From Caloranaerobacter sp. TR13 (lineage in GTDB: Bacteria > Bacillota > Clostridia > Tissierellales > Thermohalobacteraceae), in contig NZ_JXLL01000001.1 of the NCBI RefSeq assembly GCF_001316435.1, positions 496,001 to 560,000 on the forward strand: a stretch of DNA of 64,000 bases, given 5' to 3'. Position numbers and translations under genes: made by a program. The notes below the pieces were generated by a model, which saw only the letters and a list, made by a program, of their open reading frames with translations, did not search any database and was not told the origin of the DNA. The stretch's first letter is position 1; every line of letters starts with the position of its first letter. Shown one piece after another: positions 28,861 to 38,905 of this stretch.

Positions 28861-31800
28861 TTAGCTAGCTTTCTCGTTAATTTTCTCTGATAACTTAACT
28901 GATACTAATTTAGTAACACCTTCCTCTTCCATAGTAACACCATATAAAGAGTCAGCTGCTTCCATAGTACCCTTTCTATGAGTTATGACAATAAATTGAG
29001 TGTTTTCTGAAAAATCTCTTAAATAATCAGCAAATCTGAACACATTTGCTTCATCTAAAGCAGCTTCAATTTCATCTAAAATGCAGAAAGGTGTTGGTTT
29101 AGTTTTTAATATAGCAAAAAGTAAAGCAATTGCTGTTAAAGCTTTTTCTCCTCCAGATAGTAACGATAAACTCTGTAATTTCTTACCCGGCGGTTGTGCT
29201 ATGATTTCTATTCCACTTGTCAAGACATTTCCCTTATCTTCTAAATATATATCAGCTTTTCCTCCACCAAATAGCTTTTCAAAAACCTCACTAAAATTTT
29301 TTCTAATCTTTTCAAAATTAATACTAAATTGCTCTACCATTTTTCTTTCCATATCTTTGATAACTTTATTTAAAGACTGCTTAGCTTTTATTAAATCATT
29401 TTTTTGTTCAGTAAGGAATTTAAATCTATCATTTACTCTTTCAAACTCTTCAATAGAGCTAATATTTACTTCTCCTAAAGATTTTATTTTTCTTTTTAAT
29501 TCTCTAATTTCGTTCTGAACTTTAGTTACATTTTCTAATTCCTTTTTATACTTTAAAGCTACTTGATATGAAAGTTCATAATCATCCCATAACTTACTAG
29601 TGTAGTTTTCAAGCTGCATATTATATCGCGTAAGCTTAATATCTAGAGTATTTTTACTTGACTGCAAATCATTTATCTTTTTATTCATTTCTTTTATCTT
29701 TTCTTGTTCTTTATAAAATGACTGCATAAAATTATTCTTATCACTTTTTATATCTTTAAGCCTAATATCATATTCTAAAAGCTCCTGAGCTAACTCATTC
29801 TTTTTAACGATAAGCATTGTCCTTTGTCTTTGTAACTCCACAATATTTTCTTTAATTTTTTTAGACTCACTTTCAAAAATTTCTATATCATTAGCAATTC
29901 TTTTATATTCCTCATCAAGTTTCAAAAGCGATTCGTTAATTCCTTTTATTTCTTGTTTATAAGAAGCTAAATCCACTTTAATATCAGTTAAATGTTTTGA
30001 TATATCATCTCGTTCTAATTTATTCTTTTCAAAATTATCTACTAAATTATTAACTTCTGTTTTACTTAAGTTATATTTATTTTCTTTACTTTTCAAATCT
30101 GAACTCAAATTCTCGATTTCTTTATTCAGTTCTATCATTTCATTTAACAATTGTTTCTTTTCGTTATTATATTTTTCTATTAAACCAATTAAATTTAGTC
30201 TTTCTCTCTCTCTCTGAAGTTTATTATTCTCGAAATTTGAAATGTCTAAATTTAGTCTATTGATGTCTTTTTCATTTTTTTCCAACTTGGAATTTAACTT
30301 GAGTAATTCATCATTTATGCTTTTAGATTCTATTTCTAAACTTTTATACACTTCTTTAAGTTCTAATATTTGTTTATCTAAATCATTAAGCTCTCTTTCT
30401 CTACTTAATAATCTTACATTCTTAGAATTTAAACTTCCACCAGTAATTGAACCTCCTGGATTTATAACTTCTCCATCTAGTGAAACTACCTTCATTGAAT
30501 ACTTTAATTTTTTAGAAATTATGATTCCATCATCAATTGTTTTTACAATAACTACTCTTCCAAGTAGATATTCAAAGATATCCCTGTATTCTTCATCAAT
30601 TTCTATTAACTTTGAAGCAATACCAATAACTCCTTTTGCTTTTATTATCTCTTCTTCATTAGACTTTAATCCCTTACCTTTAATAGATGTCATTGGTAAA
30701 AAAGTAACTCTGCCTAATTTATTTTCTTTTAAATATTTTATAATTTTCTTAGCTTCATTTTCTGAGTTAGTAACAATATTTTGCAATGCTGAACCAAGTG
30801 CTATTTCAATTGCTACCTCATATTTCTTATCAACTTTTAGCAATTCAGCAACTACACCTTTTACTCCTTCTCCTAATTGCCTGTCTTTTTTAATTGCTTT
30901 AAGCACATTCTTCACACTTTTATAAAATCCATCATAACTTTCTTTCATTTCTTTCAAAAGGTTGTACTTAGATACGTTAGTCTGAATTTGACCTTTTATT
31001 TGTTCCAACTGCATATTAATTTTTCTAATTTTCCCTTCCAGTTTTTCCTTATCATTAATTAACGAATGTTTTAAATCAGCTATTGCATTTAATTTATAAT
31101 TAAGTATTTGTATTTCTGAATCAATATTTTCAATTTTAGTTTCTGTGTCACTTTTTTTATAAACTAATTCATTAATTTCTTTATCAATCTGTTTAATTCT
31201 TTTATCAATATTTATAATAAAAGTCTTAGTACTATTTATTTTACTTTTAATTTCAGTAATATTATTTAATAATTGAATAATAACATCCTTTTTATTTTCT
31301 ATTCCTTTTTCTTTACTTTTTATTTCATCATCTAGCTTGTCCAATTTATTCAAACGTTCATCTAATTCACGTCTTAAGTTGTTAATCTTCTCATTTAGCT
31401 TTTCTTTGTTATTAACAAGTTTAAGTTTCTCTATTTCAATTTCGTTTTGTCTTTTTGCTAATTTACTTATATTATTACCTATCTTGTTTTGTTCTTCATT
31501 TAGAATTTCTGTTTTTTCATCGCATAATCTTATCTCACCATCAATTTTTTCAATTTGATTTTGTACATCATATCTATTATTTTGTATAATTTCTATATTT
31601 TTGTCCATTTTTTCAATTTCATTTTTTACTTCATTATACTTATCTTCTAATGTTTCTCTTCTTTCTTCATTATATTTTAGTTGCTCTTGAATTACATTTT
31701 TCTGTTTTTCTATATGATCTATTTGTACTTTTAACCTATCTATCTCTCTTAAATATAAATTAACCTCTAAGTCTTTTAACACTTCTACAAGCTCAATATA

Positions 31801-32442
31801 TTCTTTAGCTTTTTCTGCTTGTGTCTTTAATGGAGATAACTGACTTTCGATCTCATTTAATATATCATCAATTCGCGTAATATTTTCTTTAGTTCTTTTA
31901 AGCTTTTTTTCTGCTTCTTCTTTTCTTGTTTTGAATTTAACTATTCCTGCTGCCTCTTCAAAAATATTTCTTCTATCTTCCGATTTGGAACTTAGTATTT
32001 CATCAATTCTACCTTGACCAATTATTGAATATCCATCTTTTCCTACACCAGTATCCATAAAAAGTTCTCTAATATCTTTTAACCTACATGAATTTTTATT
32101 TATATAATATTCACTTTCGCCCGAACGAAATAATCGCCTTGTTATACATACTTCTGAATAATCTATAGGCAAACTCCCATCCTTATTATCGAATACTAAA
32201 GTAACTTCAGCAAAGCCAAGAGGTCTTCTTTTAGAAGTTCCTGAAAAAATAACATCCTCCATTTTACTGCCTCTTAGTGTTTTAGCACTCTGTTCACCTA
32301 AAACCCATCTGATAGCATCAGATATATTACTCTTACCACTACCATTTGGACCAACTACACAAGTAATTCCACCATTGAGCTCAATCTCAGTTTTATCTGC
32401 AAACGACTTAAAACCTTGTATTTCCAGCCTTTTTAGAAACAA
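28861..32442 (-). CDS. smc: Chromosome partition protein Smc
   Basis: Smc is the condensin-like ATPase that compacts and segregates the origin region. The 1193-aa protein starts MFLKRLEIQGFKSFADKT, with Walker A GPNGSGKSNISDAIRW (residues 32-47). Two long coiled coils flank a hinge with the glycine motif in VSLDGEVINPGGSITGG (about 640-656). The C-terminal signature SLLSGGEKALTAIALLFA and Walker B FCILDEIEAALDEANV complete the ATPase. TTG 32442 is preferred because AGAGGTG lies six bases upstream; the GTG at 32451 is inside that SD. Confidence 0.98.
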   Translation of the reverse strand: MFLKRLEIQGFKSFADKTEIELNGGITCVVGPNGSGKSNISDAIRWVLGEQSAKTLRGSKMEDVIFSGTSKRRPLGFAEVTLVFDNKDGSLPIDYSEVCITRRLFRSGESEYYINKNSCRLKDIRELFMDTGVGKDGYSIIGQGRIDEILSSKSEDRRNIFEEAAGIVKFKTRKEEAEKKLKRTKENITRIDDILNEIESQLSPLKTQAEKAKEYIELVEVLKDLEVNLYLREIDRLKVQIDHIEKQKNVIQEQLKYNEERRETLEDKYNEVKNEIEKMDKNIEIIQNNRYDVQNQIEKIDGEIRLCDEKTEILNEEQNKIGNNISKLAKRQNEIEIEKLKLVNNKEKLNEKINNLRRELDERLNKLDKLDDEIKSKEKGIENKKDVIIQLLNNITEIKSKINSTKTFIINIDKRIKQIDKEINELVYKKSDTETKIENIDSEIQILNYKLNAIADLKHSLINDKEKLEGKIRKINMQLEQIKGQIQTNVSKYNLLKEMKESYDGFYKSVKNVLKAIKKDRQLGEGVKGVVAELLKVDKKYEVAIEIALGSALQNIVTNSENEAKKIIKYLKENKLGRVTFLPMTSIKGKGLKSNEEEIIKAKGVIGIASKLIEIDEEYRDIFEYLLGRVVIVKTIDDGIIISKKLKYSMKVVSLDGEVINPGGSITGGSLNSKNVRLLSRERELNDLDKQILELKEVYKSLEIESKSINDELLKLNSKLEKNEKDINRLNLDISNFENNKLQRERERLNLIGLIEKYNNEKKQLLNEMIELNKEIENLSSDLKSKENKYNLSKTEVNNLVDNFEKNKLERDDISKHLTDIKVDLASYKQEIKGINESLLKLDEEYKRIANDIEIFESESKKIKENIVELQRQRTMLIVKKNELAQELLEYDIRLKDIKSDKNNFMQSFYKEQEKIKEMNKKINDLQSSKNTLDIKLTRYNMQLENYTSKLWDDYELSYQVALKYKKELENVTKVQNEIRELKRKIKSLGEVNISSIEEFERVNDRFKFLTEQKNDLIKAKQSLNKVIKDMERKMVEQFSINFEKIRKNFSEVFEKLFGGGKADIYLEDKGNVLTSGIEIIAQPPGKKLQSLSLLSGGEKALTAIALLFAILKTKPTPFCILDEIEAALDEANVFRFADYLRDFSENTQFIVITHRKGTMEAADSLYGVTMEEEGVTKLVSVKLSEKINEKAS

Positions 32443-32487
32443 GTTTAACACCTCTTTTATTTAGTTTACTAAAGTTAAACCATATAA

Positions 32488-32521
32488 GAAATAAAAGGTT
32501 TCCAAGAAATTCGGAAACCCA
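32488..32521 (-). terminator. Intrinsic terminator of the rnc-radical SAM unit
   Basis: Minus-strand GGTTTCC, a nine-base loop and GGAAACC followed by TTTTATTT lie about 40 bases after the radical SAM gene stop codon and upstream of smc. Confidence 0.75.
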
Positions 32522-32558
32522 TATAATTATATCTGTTTTCACTAGTATATGATATATT

Positions 32559-33650
32559 CTACTTAACTAGAGTAAAACCCTTTCTTTTAAGATATTTTTC
32601 CATATACTTTTTAACAAATACTTCGTAACACATTCCATCAACATACATCTTTAGTATTTCTAAAGGCAACTCGGATTTTCTCGGTTTGATAATTATATTA
32701 TATCTATCTTTAAAATATTTTACATTACTTGATTTTTGTCCAACTAAATTTGATACTAATTTACTATTAATCTCAATCAACATTGAAACATCTTTAATTT
32801 CGTTCTCCTTCACAAATTCTTCTAAAATGATTTTATATATATTTGATTCAATTAACTGCCTAATTGAAGGATGATATGGACCTGATAATACATCTCCTTC
32901 TAAAGAAATATTTTCTGTCGGTTGTAATCCTATTCTAATAACGGGTATTTTATAGTAATTAAATAAAATTAATATGTCTGTACAAATATCGATGGCTTCC
33001 TCTAAAGTTAATGGTTTATACTTACCTATAAAATGCATATATTCTAAATAAGTGCCCTTAATTACTAATGTTGGATATAATCTAACAAAACTCGGTTTAA
33101 GTTTAATAATATTTAAAGCAGTATTAATTGCTTTTTCTTTAGTATCACCTGGTAAACCTATCATAAATTGTAACCCTATTTCAAAATCCCAACTTTTTAT
33201 TAAATTAACTGCATTAATTACATCGTTAATAGTATGACCTCTATTACTTTTTACTAGTACTTCTTCATCTAATGATTGTACACCTAACTCAATAATATCT
33301 ACATCATACTTTTTCAATAATGCAAGAATAGAGTTGTTGATATAATCAGGCCTTGTTGACAACCGAATTTTATCTATTAATCCCCTCTTTTTATAATTAT
33401 ATACTATATTTAAAAACTCTTCTTGTTGCTCAACATCAATTCCAGTAAAACTTCCACCAAAAAAAGCCACTTCTATTTCTTTTGTACTAAGAGGAATAGT
33501 CTTTAAAAACTTATTAATCGTTTCTTCTATTTCTATAGTAGTAACATCTTTAATTTGCCCTGCAATTTTCTTTTGATTGCAAAAAACACAATCATGAGGG
33601 CAACCTTTATGTGGTACAAAAATAGGAATTATTTTTTTACTAGTTCCCAT
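32559..33650 (-). CDS. Radical SAM protein with an Elp3-like core, substrate unknown
   Basis: The cluster-binding motif CPHDCVFC (C-x3-C-x2-C, about residues 17-24) is followed by the GG-motif region EVAFFGGSFTGI and by VDIIELGVQSLDEEVL, both like the radical SAM core of Elp3 and HemN-like proteins. No Elp3 acetyltransferase domain is present in the 363 residues; the C-terminus is KMYVDGMCYEVFVKKYMEKY. It overlaps the rnc stop by 11 bases. Its place between rnc and smc is common in Clostridia and suggests RNA or cofactor work, which is inference. Confidence 0.85.
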   Translation of the reverse strand: MGTSKKIIPIFVPHKGCPHDCVFCNQKKIAGQIKDVTTIEIEETINKFLKTIPLSTKEIEVAFFGGSFTGIDVEQQEEFLNIVYNYKKRGLIDKIRLSTRPDYINNSILALLKKYDVDIIELGVQSLDEEVLVKSNRGHTINDVINAVNLIKSWDFEIGLQFMIGLPGDTKEKAINTALNIIKLKPSFVRLYPTLVIKGTYLEYMHFIGKYKPLTLEEAIDICTDILILFNYYKIPVIRIGLQPTENISLEGDVLSGPYHPSIRQLIESNIYKIILEEFVKENEIKDVSMLIEINSKLVSNLVGQKSSNVKYFKDRYNIIIKPRKSELPLEILKMYVDGMCYEVFVKKYMEKYLKRKGFTLVK

Positions 33651-34362
33651 TTAAAACACCCAACTTTATTAAAGCATTTTTAGCTGCACACTGTTCAGCA
33701 TCCTTCTTACTACGACCAAGGCCCTCACCTAATACTTCATTGTTTAAAGAAACTTTAACTTGAAAAGTTTTATTATGATCTGGACCATATTCATTTATTA
33801 CATTATAGCAAACGCTTGATTTATTACTTTTTTGAATTATTTCTTGTAATTGAGTCTTGTAATCAATCAGAATCTTTCCTTCTACAGCATCTTGAATTGT
33901 GTTTTTTAGCACATTTAATATGAACTTTCTAGCCTTTCCAAGCCCTCCATCTAAATATATTGATCCTATTAAAGCTTCTAATGCATCTGCTAATATGGAC
34001 TCTCTTTCCCTTCCACCAGTAGCTTCTTCTCCTTTTCCTAACAAAAGATACTTACCTAAATTCAGCTTTCTCGCTACTGTTGCCAAGGAAGTTTCACACA
34101 CAATAACAGCTCTCAACTTCGTTAGTTCTCCTTCAGGAAATTTAGGATATTTTTCAAATATATAATCACTTACAGCCAAGCTTAATACAGAATCTCCAAG
34201 AAATTCCAATCTTTCATTGTATTTTATTTTCAACCTTCTATGCTCATTAGCATATGAACTATGTGTTAATGCTCTATTAAGTAAATTTATATTATAAAAT
34301 CTATATTCAATTTTTTCTTGTAATTCATCTATTAATTTCATTCTTTCGCTATCTAAAGACAT
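33640..34362 (-). CDS. rnc: Ribonuclease III
   Basis: RNase III cuts double-stranded RNA in rRNA precursors and regulatory RNAs. The catalytic signature ERLEFLGDSVLSLAVSDYIF is at about residues 45-64 and a second acidic set in ILADALEALIGSIYLDGG at about 118-135. A C-terminal double-stranded RNA-binding domain covers residues 160-236. Length 240 aa. ATG 34362 follows GGAGGTAAATT. It is the first gene of the unit rnc-radical SAM. Confidence 0.97.
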   Translation of the reverse strand: MSLDSERMKLIDELQEKIEYRFYNINLLNRALTHSSYANEHRRLKIKYNERLEFLGDSVLSLAVSDYIFEKYPKFPEGELTKLRAVIVCETSLATVARKLNLGKYLLLGKGEEATGGRERESILADALEALIGSIYLDGGLGKARKFILNVLKNTIQDAVEGKILIDYKTQLQEIIQKSNKSSVCYNVINEYGPDHNKTFQVKVSLNNEVLGEGLGRSKKDAEQCAAKNALIKLGVLNGN

Positions 34363-34681
34363 AATTTACCTCCAGATTAATTTAAAACAATTTGCCTCTA
34401 TTCTCTTATTAGTTTACTACATACTATTATTCTCATGCAAATAGTTTTTAAATCTAAAGTTTAATATTAAAAGACTAGGTAAAAACCTAGTCTCACACTG
34501 TAGGCAAAATAAAACTATAATGATTCAAAAATATAAAAGCGAATAATTACAAAGCTTTAGTAAAGAAAACTTGATAAAGAATTTCAGAAAAATTCGTAGG
34601 CTTAATATAAATGCTAAGCTAAAATTCTACAAGATAGGAAATCTTGTTTAGGTACGTTAGAACCTTTTACATAAGAATCTA
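34363..34681. other. Intergenic region between fabF and rnc
   Basis: This 319-base gap holds the fab operon terminator (34465-34495) and, between it and the fabF stop, about 185 bases of 3' untranslated DNA without an open frame. A small hairpin ACAAGAT-N5-ATCTTGT (about 34630-34650) is visible in that stretch. The part next to rnc should contain its promoter, but no convincing -35/-10 pair was found. Confidence 0.5.
34465..34495 (-). terminator. Terminator of the fatty-acid operon
   Basis: Minus-strand AGACTAGGT, four T and ACCTAGTCT form a perfect 9-bp stem (34472-34480 with 34485-34493) followed by TTTAAT. It lies about 190 bases after fabF. Confidence 0.75.
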
Positions 34682-35923
34682 TTATTTAACAAACTTTTTT
34701 ATAATAATAGATGCGTTATGACCACCAAAACCTAGAGAATTAGACATTGCATAATTTACTTTGTATTCTATTCCTTTATTAGGTACATAATCCAGATCAC
34801 ACTCTTCATCCTTAGTATTATAGTTAATTGTCGGCGGAATAAAATCAGTTAGCACTGTTAAAGCACATACAGCTCCTTCTAATCCACCTGCAGCACCCAA
34901 TAAGTGACCTGTCATAGATTTTGTAGAACTTACTTTAAGTTTATAAGCATGCTCTTCAAATACATTTTTTATAGCTGCAGTCTCAAACTTATCATTATAT
35001 GGTGTAGATGTTCCATGAGCATTTATATAATCTATCATATTTGGCTTTATACCAGCATCGTCTAAAGCTAATTTCATAGCTCTAGCTGCTCCTTCTCCAT
35101 TTTCTGCTGGTGCAGTTATATGATAAGCATCGCATGTCATACCATAACCTACAATTTCCCCATATATTTTAGCTCCTCTATTTAAAGCATGATTTAATTC
35201 TTCTAAAATAAGGATTGCTGCTCCTTCTCCCATTACAAAACCATCTCTATTTTTATCAAATGGCCTACTAGCTAGTTTAGGATTATCATTATTAGTTGAT
35301 AATGCTTTCATAGAGGAAAAGCCAGCTAAAGCTAAAGGAGTAATTGATGCTTCAGTACCACCTGTAATAATTACATCTGCATCTCCTCGCTCTATTATCT
35401 TAAAACTATCTCCTATAGCATTTGTCGAAGAAGCACACGCTGAAACAACAGTTTCATTTGGACCTTTGGCGCCTAATAAAATAGCTATTTGTCCAGCTGC
35501 CATATTACTAATCATCATAGGTATAAAAAATGGACTTATTCGTTTAGGACCTTTTTTTAACAATTTTTCATGCTGCTCCTCAAGTGTAGCTAATCCTCCA
35601 ACACCAGACCCTATTATAACTCCAAACCTCTCTTTATTTATTGAATCTAAATTTAACTGAGCATCTTCTACAGCTAATTTACTTGCAGCAACTGCAAATT
35701 GAGTAAACCTATCCATTCTTTTTGATTCTTTTTTATCCATGTAATCTTCAGGTTTAAAGTCCTTTACTTCTGCTGCTATTTTTGTAGAGTAACCTTCAGT
35801 GTCAAATCTTGTTATATAATCAACGCCATTTTTACCTTCTTTAATAGAACTCCAAAATTCCTCTATTCCAATCCCAATAGGACTTATTATACCTATACCG
35901 GTAATAACCACCCTTTTCATCAT
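34682..35923 (-). CDS. fabF: Beta-ketoacyl-ACP synthase II FabF
   Basis: FabF condenses malonyl-ACP with acyl-ACP in each elongation round. The active-site cysteine is in [13 protein letters not shown] (about residues 160-172); the two catalytic histidines are in [12 protein letters not shown] and [12 protein letters not shown]. The C-terminal [14 protein letters not shown] is typical. The 413-aa length is normal. It is the last gene of the operon, after acpP, separated by a hairpin. Confidence 0.98.
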   Translation of the reverse strand: MMKRVVITGIGIISPIGIGIEEFWSSIKEGKNGVDYITRFDTEGYSTKIAAEVKDFKPEDYMDKKESKRMDRFTQFAVAASKLAVEDAQLNLDSINKERFGVIIGSGVGGLATLEEQHEKLLKKGPKRISPFFIPMMISNMAAGQIAILLGAKGPNETVVSACASSTNAIGDSFKIIERGDADVIITGGTEASITPLALAGFSSMKALSTNNDNPKLASRPFDKNRDGFVMGEGAAILILEELNHALNRGAKIYGEIVGYGMTCDAYHITAPAENGEGAARAMKLALDDAGIKPNMIDYINAHGTSTPYNDKFETAAIKNVFEEHAYKLKVSSTKSMTGHLLGAAGGLEGAVCALTVLTDFIPPTINYNTKDEECDLDYVPNKGIEYKVNYAMSNSLGFGGHNASIIIKKFVK

Positions 35924-35957
35924 GGTTTAACCTCCTAAAATATCTATTAAAAAATCT

Positions 35958-35987
35958 ATTTTTAAGGTCCCGAAAAATCGGGACCAT
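35958..35987 (-). terminator. Hairpin between acpP and fabF
   Basis: GGTCCCGA and TCGGGACC (35966-35973 with 35978-35985) form a perfect 8-bp GC-rich stem with loop of four. The following tail TTAAAAAT is a poor T-run, so it may protect the acpP mRNA 3' end or attenuate fabF rather than stop transcription fully. Confidence 0.6.
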
Positions 35988-35999
35988 TATATTTCATAA

Positions 36000-36230
36000 T
36001 TACTTCATATTATTTTGAATGTACTCAACTGCATCTTTAACAGTTTTTATTTTTTCTGCTTCCTCATCTGGTATTTCTAAATCAAACTCATCTTCAATAG
36101 CCATAATAAGTTCAACTACATCAAGAGAGTCTGCATCAAGGTCGTCTTGAAAAGATGATTCCATTTTTATTTCATCTTCCTCAACTTCTAACTGTTCAGC
36201 TATTATTTCCTTAAGTTTTTCAAATACCAT
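36000..36230 (-). CDS. acpP: Acyl carrier protein
   Basis: ACP carries growing acyl chains on 4'-phosphopantetheine attached to the serine in [20 protein letters not shown] (about residues 32-51). The 76-aa length and acidic composition are standard. ATG 36230 follows AAGGGAGGTG; the open frame to 36248 runs through this SD. It lies between fabG and fabF. Confidence 0.97.
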   Translation of the reverse strand: MVFEKLKEIIAEQLEVEEDEIKMESSFQDDLDADSLDVVELIMAIEDEFDLEIPDEEAEKIKTVKDAVEYIQNNMK

Positions 36231-36264
36231 ACTTACACCTCCCTTCAATTATTATTACAATAGT

Positions 36265-37008
36265 TTATATTAATAATCCTCCATCTACAATTAAAACTTG
36301 ACCTGTTATATAAGAGGATAGATCACTAGCTAAAAATGCAACTGCATTAGCTATATCCTCGGGTTCTCCTAATCTACTCAAAGGTATTTTACTTGAGTAT
36401 TCATCTTTTACTTTATCTGGTAATTTATCTGTCATGTCAGTTTTTATAAAACCTGGAGCTATCGCATTCACTCTTACTTTTTTCTTAGCCACTTCTTTAG
36501 CAATTGACTTAGTAAATCCTATTATTCCTGCTTTAGAAGCAGCATAATTGCATTGTCCTTGATTGCCTGAAACACCTATTATCGAGGCTATATTTATAAT
36601 ACTACCACTTTTTTGTTTCATCATAGTCCTAATCGCTGCCTTAGTAACATTAAATGTTCCTTTTAAATTAATATTAATTACATCATCCCATTCTTCTTCT
36701 TTCATTCTCATTAATAAATTATCCCTAGCTATTCCAGCATTATTTACTAAAATGTCAATTCTGCCAAATTCGTCTAAAACTCTATTTATAAAGTTTTCTA
36801 CATCATCTTTATTTGATACATCTGCCTTTATTGCCATAGCTTTAACTCCCATTTTCTCTGCTATTTTTATTACTTCTTTGGCTTTAGTATCACTCTTTGT
36901 GTAATTAATAACTATATTGGCTCCTAGAGAAGCTAATTTTATTGCTATAGCCTTACCAATTCCTCTTGAGCCTCCTGTTATAAGCGCTAGCTTCCCTTTT
37001 AGATTCAT
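36265..37008 (-). CDS. fabG: 3-oxoacyl-ACP reductase FabG
   Basis: FabG is the NADPH-dependent short-chain dehydrogenase of the elongation cycle. GGSRGIGKAIA (about residues 11-21) binds the cofactor; NNAGIARDN, the serine in SIINIASIIGVSGN, and YAASKAGIIGFTKSIAKE provide the Asn-Ser-Tyr-Lys set. The 247-aa length is normal. It follows fabD by 12 bases with AAGGAGT as SD. Confidence 0.97.
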   Translation of the reverse strand: MNLKGKLALITGGSRGIGKAIAIKLASLGANIVINYTKSDTKAKEVIKIAEKMGVKAMAIKADVSNKDDVENFINRVLDEFGRIDILVNNAGIARDNLLMRMKEEEWDDVININLKGTFNVTKAAIRTMMKQKSGSIINIASIIGVSGNQGQCNYAASKAGIIGFTKSIAKEVAKKKVRVNAIAPGFIKTDMTDKLPDKVKDEYSSKIPLSRLGEPEDIANAVAFLASDLSSYITGQVLIVDGGLLI

Positions 37009-37020
37009 AAGCTCAACTCC

Positions 37021-37965
37021 TTAACTTAAAAATTCATTTAATTTTGACAGTGTTGCTATATTCTCGACATTAATTGTTGTAACCTTTATACCTAATTTCT
37101 TTGCTGTTTTCTTTACAAAACTGCTTAATGATTTACCAGGACCTATTTCTACAAATGTATCGATTCCATGCTTAATCATAAACTCAATACTATCTTGCCA
37201 CAATACAGGCTTATACATCTGTTTTGATAAAAGTTCTCTAATTTCATTCTCATTTTCAATAATACTTGCTGTTACATTTGAAACTATTCTTGTTTGCATC
37301 TTTTCTATTGAAATATTTTTTAATTCGTCACTTAACCTATCTCCGGCTGGTTTCAATAAGCTTGAATGGAAAGGAGCACTTACTGATAACTTCAAAGCTT
37401 TCTTAGCTCCCTTTTCTTTAGCAATAACACACGCTCTTTCAACAGCTTTAACTTCTCCTGAAATCACTATTTGACCAGGACAATTGTAATTTGCACATTC
37501 AACTATACCTACATTGCTTGATTCTTTAACTACTGCTTCAACTACATCTCTTTCTAAACCTATAATTGCAGCCATAGTCCCTACCCCAAAAGGTACTGTT
37601 TCCTGCATTAGTTTACCTCTGATTTTTACAAGCTTTACTGCTTCCTCAAATTTAAAAGCTCCACTATATACCAAAGATGAATATTCACCTAAACTTAATC
37701 CAGCAGTTATTTCAGCCTTTAAACCCAATTTATCAATTACTTTTAATATAGCAATTGAAGTAGTCAAAATAGCTGGTTGAGTATTCTCAGTTTTAACTAA
37801 CTCTTCACTAGGTCCTTCAAAGCAAAGCTTTTTTAAATCAAATCCCAAACTTTCGTTTGCTATATCAAATATTTCTGATGCCTCTTTATAATTTTTAACA
37901 ATATCGCTTCCCATTCCAACATATTGAACTCCTTGACCAGGAAAAACAAATGCTATTCTACTCAT
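37021..37965 (-). CDS. fabD: Malonyl-CoA:ACP transacylase FabD
   Basis: FabD loads malonate on ACP. The N-terminal RIAFVFPGQGVQYVGMG is diagnostic; the nucleophile is in AGLSLGEYSSL (GLSLGE, about residue 90), and VSAPFHSSLLKPAG contains the catalytic histidine. Length 314 aa from ATG 37965, which follows AGGAGTGA; the open frame to 38010 reads through the fabK end and is not supported. Confidence 0.97.
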   Translation of the reverse strand: MSRIAFVFPGQGVQYVGMGSDIVKNYKEASEIFDIANESLGFDLKKLCFEGPSEELVKTENTQPAILTTSIAILKVIDKLGLKAEITAGLSLGEYSSLVYSGAFKFEEAVKLVKIRGKLMQETVPFGVGTMAAIIGLERDVVEAVVKESSNVGIVECANYNCPGQIVISGEVKAVERACVIAKEKGAKKALKLSVSAPFHSSLLKPAGDRLSDELKNISIEKMQTRIVSNVTASIIENENEIRELLSKQMYKPVLWQDSIEFMIKHGIDTFVEIGPGKSLSSFVKKTAKKLGIKVTTINVENIATLSKLNEFLS

Positions 37966-37975
37966 TTTATCACTC

Positions 37976-38905
37976 CTACAAAGCCTGTTTAACTTTTTTT
38001 GCTTCGGCAATTATATCTTCTATAACTTCTTTACAAGTTTTAATTTCTTTAATTAATCCACTAATCTGTCCTGCCATTACAGAACCATTTTTAATATCTC
38101 CATTTAAAACAGCATTTCTTAAAGTCCCTATCCCTAACTTTTCAATCGTCTCTTTATCTGCACCCTCTTTTTCTAACTTTATAAACTTTCTAGTCAATTT
38201 GTTCTTGATAGATCTTACAGGATGACCTGTAACTCTACCTGTTACTACAGCATCTCTATCTCCAGCTTCAAGTATCATTTTTTTATAATTTTCATGTGCT
38301 ATACACTCTTTAGTACAAACAAACCTTGTACCGATCTGTACTCCTTTTGCACCTAAAGCTAAAGCTGCAACAAAACCTCTACCATCAGCAATACCTCCTG
38401 CTGCTATTACAGGTAAATCAACCGCATCAACCACTTGAGGTACTAAAGCCATCGTAGTAAGTTCTCCAATATGACCACCTGCTTCAGTCCCTTCAACAAT
38501 CAATGCATCTGCACCTACTTTTTCCATTCTTTTTGCAAGAGCAACTGAAGGAACTACAGGTAGTATTTTTGTACCAATCTCTTTAAATCTCCCTATATAT
38601 TTGCCAGGATTTCCCGCTCCTGTTGTTATTACAGGAACTTTTTCTCTATATAATAATTCCATAATTTCATCAACATAAGGTGATAACAGCATAACATTAA
38701 CACCAAATGGTTTTGATGTCATCTTTTTTATCTTAAATATTTCTTCTTCTATTACTTCAACAGGTGCATTACCACATCCAATTATCCCTAGTCCACCGGC
38801 ATTAGAAACAGCAGCAGCAAGCTCTGATGTTGCAACCCATGCCATACCACCTTGTATAATCGGATATCTAATATTTAACAAATCACAAATTATAGTTTTA
38901 AACAT
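37976..38905 (-). CDS. fabK: FMN-dependent enoyl-ACP reductase II FabK
   Basis: FabK reduces trans-2-enoyl-ACP with FMN and NAD(P)H, replacing FabI in many Clostridia and streptococci. The TIM-barrel start RYPIIQGGMAWVATSELAAA and the motifs GVNVMLLSPY, EGTEAGGHIGE and VIAAGGIADGRG are those of the FabK/nitronate monooxygenase family. Operon context between fabH and fabD separates it from nitronate monooxygenase. ATG 38905 (309 aa) follows CAGGAGGTG. No fabI or fabL is present in the window. Confidence 0.94.
   Translation of the reverse strand: MFKTIICDLLNIRYPIIQGGMAWVATSELAAAVSNAGGLGIIGCGNAPVEVIEEEIFKIKKMTSKPFGVNVMLLSPYVDEIMELLYREKVPVITTGAGNPGKYIGRFKEIGTKILPVVPSVALAKRMEKVGADALIVEGTEAGGHIGELTTMALVPQVVDAVDLPVIAAGGIADGRGFVAALALGAKGVQIGTRFVCTKECIAHENYKKMILEAGDRDAVVTGRVTGHPVRSIKNKLTRKFIKLEKEGADKETIEKLGIGTLRNAVLNGDIKNGSVMAGQISGLIKEIKTCKEVIEDIIAEAKKVKQAL

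Noticed and set aside
30242-30925. Plus-strand open frame of 227 codons inside smc
   Set aside because: It is antisense to a well-supported gene, has no SD and its serine/phenylalanine-rich product is the usual shadow of lysine/glutamate-rich coiled-coil codons.
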